Source: Paenibacillus_AR mesotrionivorans (GTDB lineage Bacteria > Bacillota > Bacilli > Paenibacillales > NBRC-103111). Taken from it: DNA of 64,000 nt. The translations under genes and the position numbers were made by a program. The notes beneath the pieces were generated by a model. It was not told where the DNA came from. It ran no database searches and worked only from the letters and a program-made list of their open reading frames with translations. Below, in pieces: positions 26,945-36,300 of the stretch. The DNA lies in the NCBI RefSeq assembly GCF_046098205.1, contig NZ_JBJURJ010000016.1:62001-126000 (forward strand), written 5' to 3'. Position 1 is the first letter of the stretch. Every line of letters begins with the position of its first letter.

Positions 26945-26995
26945 AACAACCAATCCGGAGCAGGCGATATGGCCTGGCTGGATTGGTTGTTTGTG
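26945..26995 (+). terminator. Terminator after zinc-ribbon gene
   Basis: AACAACCAATCC with GAGCAGGC pairs with GCCTGGCTGGATTGGTTGTT around a short loop and is followed by TGTGTTTAT. The stem is long and strong. Confidence 0.75.
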
Positions 26996-27084
26996 TTTAT
27001 GGGCAGGAAAGGTAACGGCTTGCAAAATGGGATTGATTTTTCATGAACATTGTGGCAACGTGGAGATAGTCAGGAGGGAGCCCA

Positions 27085-29340
27085 TTGAACCACAGCTGGT
27101 ATAACCGCTTGCTCATCTCATATATGCCGATTTTTATTATCGTCCCCAGCCTGCTGCTGGTTATTTTCTATTTTGGTTCCGCCGAGCTGTCCCAGAAGGA
27201 GACGGCCAAGGCCAACGAAGTGTTTTCCCGGCAGGCGGTGCAATCCCTGGACTATTCCTTTCGTGCCATCAGCGAAATGATGAACCGGGAGATCATCTCC
27301 AATGAATTCGAGCCTTTTTTCTCCGATACGGGCAATCCCTATATCGCCGCCCACAACGCCTCCACCCGGTTGATCCAGCTGAAGCTGTCCAATCCGCTGA
27401 TCGACTCCCTCTATTTGTACCGTTTATCCGATAAGGTAGTGCTGAGCCATCAATCCATCAGTCCCCTGGAGCAATTCTCCGACAGGGGCGTTATTGATCG
27501 GGCTGTTAACGGCCCGGTGCCTACCGGGTGGTCCGAGCCCAGAAACGCCGGGCCGTCGCCGGAGGTCTCCCATATGGTGGTGAGCCTCACCCGCAGTATC
27601 CCCCTCATTACTGGTGAGAAGGGGCTCATGGTGGTGAACGTGTCCGCGGATGCCCTGCGGAATCTCCTGAGGGACATGATCGGCAATGAAATCAGCTTCA
27701 TCCATCTGTACGATGCCAACGGCCGTTTCCTGCTGGGCACCGAAAACGGGCTGCAGGCGGAGGAAGGGGCTACGCTCATCCCTCCCAACCAGAAGCAGGA
27801 GCTGTCCCGGGTGGTGTCCACCTATACGGGCTGGCAGATCCGCAGCGGCATGGTAGGCGGTTCCTTCCTGCAGATCCTGTTGAAAATTTCGTTTATCTGG
27901 ATCATCATGGTCATCCTCATCATCACTGTAGGACTGGGCTGGCTGGTGCTGGTTTCCCGCCGCAATTATAAGCCGGTAGCCACCATGATGCAGCGGATCA
28001 GCAGCATGACCGGCAAGCTGCTGCCCTCCCCGGCGCAGAAGACGGGCAATGATGAATTTTCCTATATCGAATCCACCCTGAGTGAAATTATCCAGGCTTC
28101 GGACGAGTACCGGAAGCAGCAGAAGGAGGATATCATCTACAAACGGCGCCACTTTTTCCATGAGCTGCTGGAGGGGAGCAGAACAGTAACACGGGACGAG
28201 TGGAGGCTGGAGCTGCCGAAATACGGATTGGAGCCGGATTTCCGCCAGCTTGCCGTGGGGCTTCTGGAGATTGACCGGTTTACCGATTTCAGCCAGGCCT
28301 ATACCCATAAAAGCCAAGAGCTGCTGCGGTATGCATTGGTGAATGCTCTGGGCGAGCTGTGCCACAAACGCAGCCTGGCCGTGTGGCCGGATTGGCTGTC
28401 CAATGGACAAATGGGGATGCTGTTTCTCATCACGGATACTACCCAAGGCCCGGATTTGGATAAAACCATTATGGAGGTAGGCCAAGAACTCATCGTTTGG
28501 GTGGAGGCCAATCTGACCTTTACGGTAACCATGTCCTCCGGCGGCTTCGTTGCTGAGGTATCCGACATTTACCGGTCCTATGATGATGCCATGGAGGCCA
28601 TGAAATATAAGTCGGTACTGGGGCGTGGACGGTTCATCGGGCAGAAGGACATTGGCGTCAAATCCGATGCGGAGCTCTACAAAGGGCTGCAGACCATCCG
28701 ATCCTTGGCCCAGACATACAGGCTGGGGGACCCCCAGTGGGAGGAGCAGTTCGAGGCGTTATTCGGTGACCTGAAAACCGGACTGCTCTCCAGGGATGAA
28801 TTAATGAACATCATGAATTATCTGGTGTACCACCTGTTCCGCGAAATGATGGAGCTGCCCCAGGAGATGCAGGAGATATGGCGCCAGGAGGCGGCTCCGG
28901 GCTTGAATGATGCGCTGGAGCGTTTCGAAACCATGGAGGAGCTTCATGCCGACTTCAAGAAGCTGTTGGAGGACAATGCGAGGAAGCTCCGAATGCTCCG
29001 CCAAAGCAAGAGCAATCACAGTGTTATTCAGGAGGTTAAGCGGTACATCGAGGAGCATTATTCGGACCCGAACATGTCCTTATCCCTGATCGGTGAGCAG
29101 TTCCAGATCAGCACCAGCTACCTGAGCAGATTGTTCAAGGATGAGTTCGGCGAAAATTTTGTGGATTACCTGGCCCAGGTGAGGATCGGCCATGCCCAGC
29201 AGCTGCTGAAGGAAACCCGGGAGACCATCCATGAGGTTGCCAGCCGGGTGGGCTACACCAACTATATTTCCTTCAACCGGGCCTTCAAGAAGGTAACCTC
29301 CACCACGCCGGGGGAATACCGGAGCCAAGAAGGTGCGTAA
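27085..29340 (+). CDS. Membrane AraC-family regulator (YesS/YtdP-like)
   Basis: 751 residues from a TTG start behind AGGAGGG. A membrane helix (about 9-31), an extracellular sensor region (32-270), a second helix (LLKISFIWIIMVILIITVGLGWLVLV) and a C-terminal AraC DNA-binding domain (about 650-745: EVKRYIEEHYSDPNMSLSLIGEQFQISTSYLSRLFKDEFGENFVDYLAQVRIGHAQQLL, then VGYTNYISFNRAFKKVTSTTPGEYR). In Bacillales such one-component membrane regulators switch on neighbouring polysaccharide-use genes in response to extracellular sugars. Placed directly before the ABC genes, it is the likely activator of the 29.6-50.7 kb locus. Confidence 0.87.
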   Translation: MNHSWYNRLLISYMPIFIIVPSLLLVIFYFGSAELSQKETAKANEVFSRQAVQSLDYSFRAISEMMNREIISNEFEPFFSDTGNPYIAAHNASTRLIQLKLSNPLIDSLYLYRLSDKVVLSHQSISPLEQFSDRGVIDRAVNGPVPTGWSEPRNAGPSPEVSHMVVSLTRSIPLITGEKGLMVVNVSADALRNLLRDMIGNEISFIHLYDANGRFLLGTENGLQAEEGATLIPPNQKQELSRVVSTYTGWQIRSGMVGGSFLQILLKISFIWIIMVILIITVGLGWLVLVSRRNYKPVATMMQRISSMTGKLLPSPAQKTGNDEFSYIESTLSEIIQASDEYRKQQKEDIIYKRRHFFHELLEGSRTVTRDEWRLELPKYGLEPDFRQLAVGLLEIDRFTDFSQAYTHKSQELLRYALVNALGELCHKRSLAVWPDWLSNGQMGMLFLITDTTQGPDLDKTIMEVGQELIVWVEANLTFTVTMSSGGFVAEVSDIYRSYDDAMEAMKYKSVLGRGRFIGQKDIGVKSDAELYKGLQTIRSLAQTYRLGDPQWEEQFEALFGDLKTGLLSRDELMNIMNYLVYHLFREMMELPQEMQEIWRQEAAPGLNDALERFETMEELHADFKKLLEDNARKLRMLRQSKSNHSVIQEVKRYIEEHYSDPNMSLSLIGEQFQISTSYLSRLFKDEFGENFVDYLAQVRIGHAQQLLKETRETIHEVASRVGYTNYISFNRAFKKVTSTTPGEYRSQEGA

Positions 29341-29348
29341 CAGCATAC

Positions 29349-29384
29349 AAGGATGGGATTGCGGAAGCGTCCCGTCCTTTTTTA
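29349..29384 (+). terminator. Terminator after AraC-type regulator
   Basis: AAGGATGGGA pairs with TCCCGTCCTT, followed by TTTTTATT. It separates the regulator from the transporter genes, so these need their own promoter in 29385-29610, where I could not pick a convincing one. Confidence 0.75.
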
Positions 29385-29611
29385 TTGGCATTCAAGAAAT
29401 GATAGGGGTGCAAAATGTGAAAGGTTCTTGCACAAAAGCCAGCAGCAGCACGGGCTTTCAGCTGATTCAAAAAGTGATAGCCTCCTCAAAAGCTGTCAAT
29501 TGTCCGAAGCCCCCGGTTCGGGTTACATTGTGATTGCGGCTAGCCGGATCGGCTTCCCGGACCGGGCAGCCTGTTTGGCCGGCAATCGGTAACAAGACGG
29601 AGGTGAGTACG

Positions 29612-30571
29612 ATGAACGATATGGAAATCGCACAGACAAGCACAGGCCGCGGAACGGCGCCAAAACACACCTTGTCCGGGCGGAGGCGGTGGATGCTGAA
29701 CAAGCCCCTCATCGTCATGTTTTTGCCGGCAGTAATCTTTTTCGTTCTGTTCAAGTACGTTCCCATGCTGGGGATTGTAATCGCCTTCAAGGATTACAAT
29801 TTCGCCGACGGCATCCTGCACAGCCCTTGGGTGGGATTGGGGAATTATGAGTATCTGTTTAATAACCCGAAAACACTGACCATCATCCGCAATACCCTGG
29901 TGTTAAGCTCCCTCACCGTATTCGTGGGCTTCCCGTTTCCCATCATTCTGGCGATCCTGCTGAATGAGGTGCGGAAATCCTGGTTCAAAAAATGGACGCA
30001 GACGCTTCTGTACCTGCCCCATTTTCTCAACTGGGTTATCGTGGGCGGTCTGGTGGTCATGGTCTTCTCCCTGGAGACCGGCATTGTGAACCATTGGGTG
30101 AGCAGGCTGACGGGAGAGGCGTATCCCTTTCTCTTTAAGGAAGGCTCCTGGATTGCCATCTTCGTTGGCTCCGGGATTTGGAAAACGGCTGGCTGGTCGG
30201 CCATCATCTATCTGGCGGCCTTAACCTCCATTGATCCCAGCCTGTATGAAGCGGCCAATCTGGACGGGGCCAACAAATGGCAGCAAATCCGTCATATTAC
30301 CCTTCCTGCGCTGCAGCCGACCATTGTTCTGATGTTTATTCTGAACATCGGCAATGTAATGGATGTGGGCTTCGACCAGGTTTATGTGCTGCAGAATTCC
30401 GTGGTCATCGGTGTAGCGGAGGTCATCAGCACTTGGAACTACAAGGTTGGTTTGGGCTCCGGCCAATTCAGCCACGCCACTGCCATGGGACTGTTTGAAT
30501 CCTTAATCGGTCTCACACTAGTGCTGGTGGTTAATACGATCGCCCGGCGTTATGACCGGGGACTGTGGTAG
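29612..30571 (+). CDS. ABC sugar permease, LplB-like
   Basis: 319 residues from ATG 29612, preceded by GGAGGTGAG. Six membrane segments, and the cytoplasmic coupling motif of binding-protein-dependent permeases (EAANLDGANKWQQIRHITLPALQP). The start region (KPLIVMFLPAVIFFVLFKYVPMLGIVIAFKDYN) is typical of LplB/YtcP-partner permeases for complex oligosaccharides. It pairs with the next gene to form the membrane channel; the shared ATPase (MsmX-type) is normally encoded elsewhere. Confidence 0.9.
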   Translation: MNDMEIAQTSTGRGTAPKHTLSGRRRWMLNKPLIVMFLPAVIFFVLFKYVPMLGIVIAFKDYNFADGILHSPWVGLGNYEYLFNNPKTLTIIRNTLVLSSLTVFVGFPFPIILAILLNEVRKSWFKKWTQTLLYLPHFLNWVIVGGLVVMVFSLETGIVNHWVSRLTGEAYPFLFKEGSWIAIFVGSGIWKTAGWSAIIYLAALTSIDPSLYEAANLDGANKWQQIRHITLPALQPTIVLMFILNIGNVMDVGFDQVYVLQNSVVIGVAEVISTWNYKVGLGSGQFSHATAMGLFESLIGLTLVLVVNTIARRYDRGLW

Positions 30572-30585
30572 GAGGGAGAAGAGGG

Positions 30586-31461
30586 ATGAGAATTTCCGCT
30601 GGAGAAAAAATATTTTATGCTATTAACTATGTAATTCTGTCGCTGGCTTCCCTAAGCTGCATCCTGCCCATTCTCCACATCATATCGCTGTCCCTGAGCA
30701 GCGCCGAGTCCATTACGATGGGCCAGGTGGGGCTGTGGCCGGTAGAATTTACGGCAGAAGCGTACCGCAAGCTGGTCTCCGGCACCGATGTGCTGGGCGC
30801 CTTCCGCAACAGTGTGCTGATCACGCTGGTGGGCACCGCGCTAAATATGGTGTTTACTGTCTTGACAGCATACCCTTTGTCCAAGCAATATTTTTATGCA
30901 AGACGGTTTTTCACCCTGGCGATTGTGTTTACCATGCTGTTTACAGCGGGGCTGATTCCCAACTACCTGCTGATCAAATCATTGGGGCTGGTGAACACCT
31001 ACGGGTCCTTGTGGCTGCCCGGACTGATCAGTGCCTATAATCTGCTCATTGTCCGGACCTTCTTCGAGAATATTCCCGAGGAGCTGGAGGATGCGGCCCG
31101 GATCGACGGCTGCGGGGAATGGCGGCTGATCATCCAGATGGTACTGCCTTTGTCCCTGCCGGTGATCGCCACCATTGCGCTGTTTTATGGAGTGGGCCAT
31201 TGGAATGCCTTCTTCAATGTCCTGATCTACATTAACGATTCCTCCAAGTTTAACCTGTCCGTGCTGGTGCAAAATATGATCCGCAGCCAGTCCCTGATGT
31301 CGGAGCTGGCCCAGCTGGACCCGGACGCCTTCCGGAACCTGACGCCGGAGGCGATCAAGTCGGCAGGCATTATCGTCATGGTGCTGCCTATGCTCATTAT
31401 CTATCCGTTCCTGCAGAAGTATTTTGTGAAAGGTGTGCTGATCGGCTCCATCAAGGGTTAA
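30586..31461 (+). CDS. ABC sugar permease, LplC/YtcP-like
   Basis: 291 residues from ATG 30586, with GGAGGG upstream; a GTG at 30565 is the alternative. Six membrane helices, coupling motif EDAARIDGCGEWRLIIQMVLPLSLP, and the C-terminal YPFLQKYFVKGVLIGSIKG ending characteristic of this class. It is translated right after the LplB-like gene. Confidence 0.9.
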   Translation: MRISAGEKIFYAINYVILSLASLSCILPILHIISLSLSSAESITMGQVGLWPVEFTAEAYRKLVSGTDVLGAFRNSVLITLVGTALNMVFTVLTAYPLSKQYFYARRFFTLAIVFTMLFTAGLIPNYLLIKSLGLVNTYGSLWLPGLISAYNLLIVRTFFENIPEELEDAARIDGCGEWRLIIQMVLPLSLPVIATIALFYGVGHWNAFFNVLIYINDSSKFNLSVLVQNMIRSQSLMSELAQLDPDAFRNLTPEAIKSAGIIVMVLPMLIIYPFLQKYFVKGVLIGSIKG

Positions 31462-31505
31462 ACCCGCAAGGGTACTATAAAAACACACATTATGGAGGGG
31501 TTGCA

Positions 31506-33176
31506 ATGTCCAAACGGCGTATGAAAAAAGGAACTGTACTTTCCGTAACGGCCGCCTTGTCACTGGTTACAGTGCTGGCTGCCTGCTCCAGTGCCAAAGA
31601 GGAAACAGCCAAGGAAACCGATAAACCGGCTGCCTCCGGGACAGCCGCTGCTACCACCCAGGCTTCCACAGCTCCGGCCAAACGCGGCAGCATCTCCGTG
31701 GCTATCTATGACCGGGGCCAGGTGCCGAAGGAAGAGGGCAGCTACACGGATAACCGCTGGACCAAGTGGATCAACCAGAACGGACCTGCGGATGTCAAGT
31801 TCGTCACCATCCCTCGGAACGAATCCCAGCAGAAGTACAGCATTCTGTTTGCCTCCGGCGAAGCGCCTGATCTGGTGCTGGAGTTCGACAACGCCTTCAT
31901 CAATACCCTGTGGTCCCAGAAGCAGCTGCTGCCCATCAATGACCTGATCGATAAACACAGCACGGAGTACAAGAAAATTCTGGAGAAATTCCCGGCGATC
32001 AAAAAGCTGGCCACCAAACCCGACGGAAAGATGTATGAATTCGCCAAGGTGACCAAACCCGAGGTGCTGGGCACCATGGTCATCCGTAAGGATTGGCTGG
32101 ATAAGCTGAACCTGAAGATCCCGGAAACCGTGGAGGAGCTGTACCAGGTGGCGGATGCCTTCGCCAATAAGGACCCGGACGGCAACGGCAAAAAGGATAC
32201 CTTCGGCATCAACCTGAGCCAGTTTGCTTCGTATTATGTGGACGCCATGTTCCAAAACGAAATGTTCATCGTGGAGAACGGGGAGCTGATCCGTCAGTTT
32301 GACCGGATTAAGCCGGCCTACGAATTTAAGAAGAAGCTCTTCGATAACGGCATCGTGGATAAGGACTTCCTGTCCGACAAAAACGGGCAGAAGGCGGAGC
32401 AGGACTTTGCCAACGGCAAGCTGGGGATTTACCTGGCGTATACCAGCGTTGTCAGCAAAAACTTCGATACCCTGAAGAAAAGCACCCCCGATGCAGTGAT
32501 CGTGCCCATGGCCTTCCCGAAATCCCAATACGGGCAATTCGGACCTGATTTTAACCCGCCGCTGGCTCTGACCGCCTCTGTGAATGCCAAAGCCAAGGAC
32601 CCGCAGGCCGTTATGCAGTATGTGGACTTTATGGTAAAACCCTCGACGGTGGAGGTGTTCACCAACGGCATTGAGAATGTGAACTATAAGAAGGACGCCA
32701 CCGGCTGCCCGCAGCCTATCGATGCCGCCAAGAACAAAACCGAAATGGGCTACATCAACGACTATAAGATGTTCATGCCGACCTATAACCTGCAGCAATG
32801 CACCATTGGCGGAAGATCGCCGCAATCCACGAACGCTGTGGATCAGGAATGGATCAAGATTGCCAAGGAGATGGATAAACTGTATCTTGATCCTGCCCGT
32901 CCGCATCCCGGCTTCACTCATTCCAAGTTCCGTCCTTCCCTGGACAAGGACTTGAACACTATCTTCAACGACGGCTGGAACAACATGAACGATATTATGG
33001 CCAAATCCGTGGTCAGCGGCAATTCCTACACGGTAGATCAAGGTGTGAAGGATGTAAAGGATGCCTGGGATAAGGCAGGCGGCAAAAAGCTGGAGGACTG
33101 GTACAAAAACTGGTACAAGGAAAACAAGAGCAGCTGGATCTTTATGGATGAGCTGTACAAAATGAAATTCGACTGA
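31506..33176 (+). CDS. Sugar ABC transporter substrate-binding lipoprotein, LplA-like
   Basis: 556 residues. A signal peptide ends in the lipobox LAAC (LVTVLAACSSAKE), followed by a Thr/Ala/Pro-rich linker and a family 1-type extracellular solute-binding fold (APDLVLEFDNAF, DPDGNGKKDTFGI with a Ca-binding-like loop, VNAKAKDPQAVMQYVDFMV). It is the ligand receptor for the two permeases upstream. Size and motifs fit proteins that bind oligosaccharides from complex glycans. Confidence 0.9.
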   Translation: MSKRRMKKGTVLSVTAALSLVTVLAACSSAKEETAKETDKPAASGTAAATTQASTAPAKRGSISVAIYDRGQVPKEEGSYTDNRWTKWINQNGPADVKFVTIPRNESQQKYSILFASGEAPDLVLEFDNAFINTLWSQKQLLPINDLIDKHSTEYKKILEKFPAIKKLATKPDGKMYEFAKVTKPEVLGTMVIRKDWLDKLNLKIPETVEELYQVADAFANKDPDGNGKKDTFGINLSQFASYYVDAMFQNEMFIVENGELIRQFDRIKPAYEFKKKLFDNGIVDKDFLSDKNGQKAEQDFANGKLGIYLAYTSVVSKNFDTLKKSTPDAVIVPMAFPKSQYGQFGPDFNPPLALTASVNAKAKDPQAVMQYVDFMVKPSTVEVFTNGIENVNYKKDATGCPQPIDAAKNKTEMGYINDYKMFMPTYNLQQCTIGGRSPQSTNAVDQEWIKIAKEMDKLYLDPARPHPGFTHSKFRPSLDKDLNTIFNDGWNNMNDIMAKSVVSGNSYTVDQGVKDVKDAWDKAGGKKLEDWYKNWYKENKSSWIFMDELYKMKFD

Positions 33177-33206
33177 CGTTTCCCATCCGTTCCCGCATTA
33201 CAAGCT

Positions 33207-33240
33207 GCCGGCTTATTGCGCATATACCGCAAAAGCCGGC
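33207..33240 (+). terminator. Hairpin between binding protein and beta-helix gene
   Basis: GCCGGCTT (33207-33214) is inverted at 33233-33240. No T-run follows, so it may stabilise the 3' end of the abundant binding-protein mRNA or attenuate rather than stop transcription. Confidence 0.45.
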
Positions 33241-33309
33241 TCGCTTGCGGCATCAAATCACACCATGGCATGACTCAGAACCTTTCAATATGAATAGGGA
33301 GAGTGGAAC

Positions 33310-36300
33310 ATGACCGATTTGAAACGGAGATTAAGCTTGATGTTAGCCGGCTGTCTGATTCTGACAGCCATTCTGCCTGCGGCGGCTTTGGCTGAGGAGC
33401 CGGCTTCCGCCAGTACGGTCTATTCCGCTTCGGCGGGCTTCAGCGAGGTGCAGGGGCAGAGCCAATGGAGCTACCAGCGGTTGGCCGGAGGGGTGTATAA
33501 TGATCTGCCCCACTATGATACTGCCAACAAACGATGGCAGCAGTCCGGGGCATCCCCCATCTATCCTTGGGTGAAGGGAGGAGAGATGCATCCCGCCAAC
33601 AATGGCGATGCTGTCCGCACCTGGACCTCTCCAGCCAAAGGAACCGTAGAAATCACCGGAGAGGTCCGGAAGGGGGATAATAACGGAGACGGTGTAAACG
33701 CTTCCATTAAACGGAATGGTACGGCCTTATGGAGCTCTTTAGTTCCGGGAAGCACACCGTTGGTACCTAGCGGGGTCAGCGGCATTGCTGTAGAGGCTGG
33801 GGACACCATCACATTCGAAATCAACCGAAACGGCAATTTGAATAACGATCACACCTTCTGGAATCCGACGGTGCAGTTTACGCCCCAGCCTGTTGTGGTG
33901 GAGCAGGAGATTACGCTTGCCGCTACGGAGTCCGTCAACACCCGGGGAGGCAGCAGCGGTGGAGTGAATCATGCGGCTACCAACCAAATGATGAAGGTTC
34001 CTGCTGCCAGCCCCGATCCGGCCGCCGGAACGGAATTTTGGGTCAAAGCCCGGATTCTGAACGGTTCTCCTGATCTGGTGAACACCCGGCACGGATATCT
34101 AAAGTTTGATTTGTCTGCCTTCGCCGGAGCTTCGTTGAACAGTGTCACCCTGCGGGTATATGGGAAGGAGGAGCTGACCAAGGATGTGCCGGTAACGGTC
34201 AGCGGGCTGTTGGGGTCAGCCTGGCAGGAGAACACCCTTACGTGGAATAACGCCCCGGCGGATGCGGGAACCCCGCTGGGCACACAAACTGTCCGCAGCA
34301 TTGGCTGGTATGAGTATGATGTGACGTCATTTGTAAACAATCGGCTGACAGCTGGCGAAGGCTCTGTTTCGTTCCGGATGACAGATAACAGCGCTGTGGA
34401 CCTGAATGCCAAGTTCTTCTCCACACGTGCTGCGGGTAACAGACCTGAGCTGGTGGTGAAAACAGGACAGCAGCCGGTAGTTTCTCCGGTTACAGCCCAG
34501 CCGCCCTCCGGCGCAGTGGCTGCCGGTACACAGATTCAGTTATCGACGCAAACCGTTGGAGCCGAAATCTACTACACCTTGGACGGAAGCGATCCGGTGC
34601 TTGGAGGGACCTTGTATAGTGGCCCTTTTGGGTTGAACAGCGGTGCTACTATACGAGCCTATGCTAAAAAGCAGGGCTGGACTCCAAGTCAGGCTGCCTC
34701 CTTCACGTATACGATGCTGCCTCAGGTGCCCAGCGGTGTCACCAATCTGCCGGACAGCTTCTATAACCGTCCCGGTCTGGAAGCCATGCCCCGCATTGAT
34801 TACGCCTCCATGAAGGTGGCCAATGTCCGGGATTACGGTGCCACAGGGGATGGGGTCACTGACGATAAAGCCGCTTTTGATCTGGCTATCGACGCCTTGA
34901 ATGGCCAGGGCGGGGGCGTGGTTTATATGCCTGCAGGCAAATACTTCTTCGCTCCTACACCCACCAACGGCACCACGCCGGAAAGCCGCCGCTTCTGGGA
35001 CAGAACCGGGGCAAGAGCCTTGAACAATATCCATTTTGTCGGAGACGGGGAATCAACAGTTATCGTTTTCCGGAATCCCGGCATCTCATCCGTACCCAAC
35101 GGGCAAACCTATAGCAACTCCGGCGGGGCTTATATGAGCGGACGCCCCTACGGCTGGCGGCTGGACGGCACCAACTACTCCCTGCGGGGCTTCAGCACCT
35201 CTTGGACGCCGCGTATGGATATGCGCTCCATCAACGGACCGTACAATCTGGGCCTGTCCGGACAAAATATCCAAGCCGTGAACCTGAATGTGGACCAAGG
35301 CGGCATCGGCATGGTGTTTTGGCAGAATACGCGGAACGTTTGGGCTGTAGGTAACGTTGTTCGCAATACGGGAGCCGACAGCATCCATTTTGCCAATACG
35401 GTGGATGTGGTGGCCGCCTACAACTGGGTGGAGAACAGTAATGACGACGCGGTGGGATTTGTGTCCGACGCACCCGGGACCAACAATTGGCCGGTCTCTC
35501 AGAACAACTACGCCTTGTACAATACCATTATCAAAACACCCTGGGGCCGGGGCATCAGCGCCGGTGGCATCGGGCACAAGCTGGAGAACAACTGGATCGA
35601 AAGCTCGCTCCTGTCCGGTATTTTCACCAATTCCTTAGGGCAGGCCGGGGAATCCGGGATTCCGGTGCAGGATGTCTCCATCAAGGGGAATACCATCCTC
35701 CGCTCCGACCAGAACAACCGAGCCGATAACAACAACCGCAACAGCGGTGTCTATAAGGGCTCTGTGGTGCTCAACAACAACGCCACACGGGTGAACATTG
35801 AAAATAACAAGATTTACGGCAATCCGGGGAACGGTATCTTTTTCAGTGCGTGGAGCTCGGCTCTGCAGGGAAAAACGCTGGCTGTCCGTAATAACCGGAT
35901 TGAAGGCTCTCTGGAGAGTGCCGTGAAAATTAATGGCAATGCAGTGATCGACGGGTTGGAAATGACGGGCAATTCCTTCCTCGGGAACGCCAATAGCGTT
36001 CTCTTCGGTGGAACGTTGAAGGGAACACTCACCTATTCGGGCAACCGGGTTTCTCAGCCTACGGTGCCAGTGCGGACCGGCTTTGACGTGGTGACGGATC
36101 CGCCGGAATATGTGGATCTTTATCAGGCTCTTGGCAGCGCCGCCAGTGAAACCGGATGGGCGGAAGCTCCGGCCGTATTGCCGGCAGGAAGCAGCCAAGA
36201 GATTAATGTGAGGACCTTTGGCGCCAAGGGTGACGGGGCTTCGGATGATACTCACGCCTTCCAGGCCGCGTTGGATGCGGTGCCAGCACAGGGCGGCAGC

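Noticed and set aside
31560..33041. 493-codon minus-strand frame opposite the binding-protein gene
   Set aside because: Antisense shadow of a clear lipoprotein; its translation is low complexity (Val/His/Leu).
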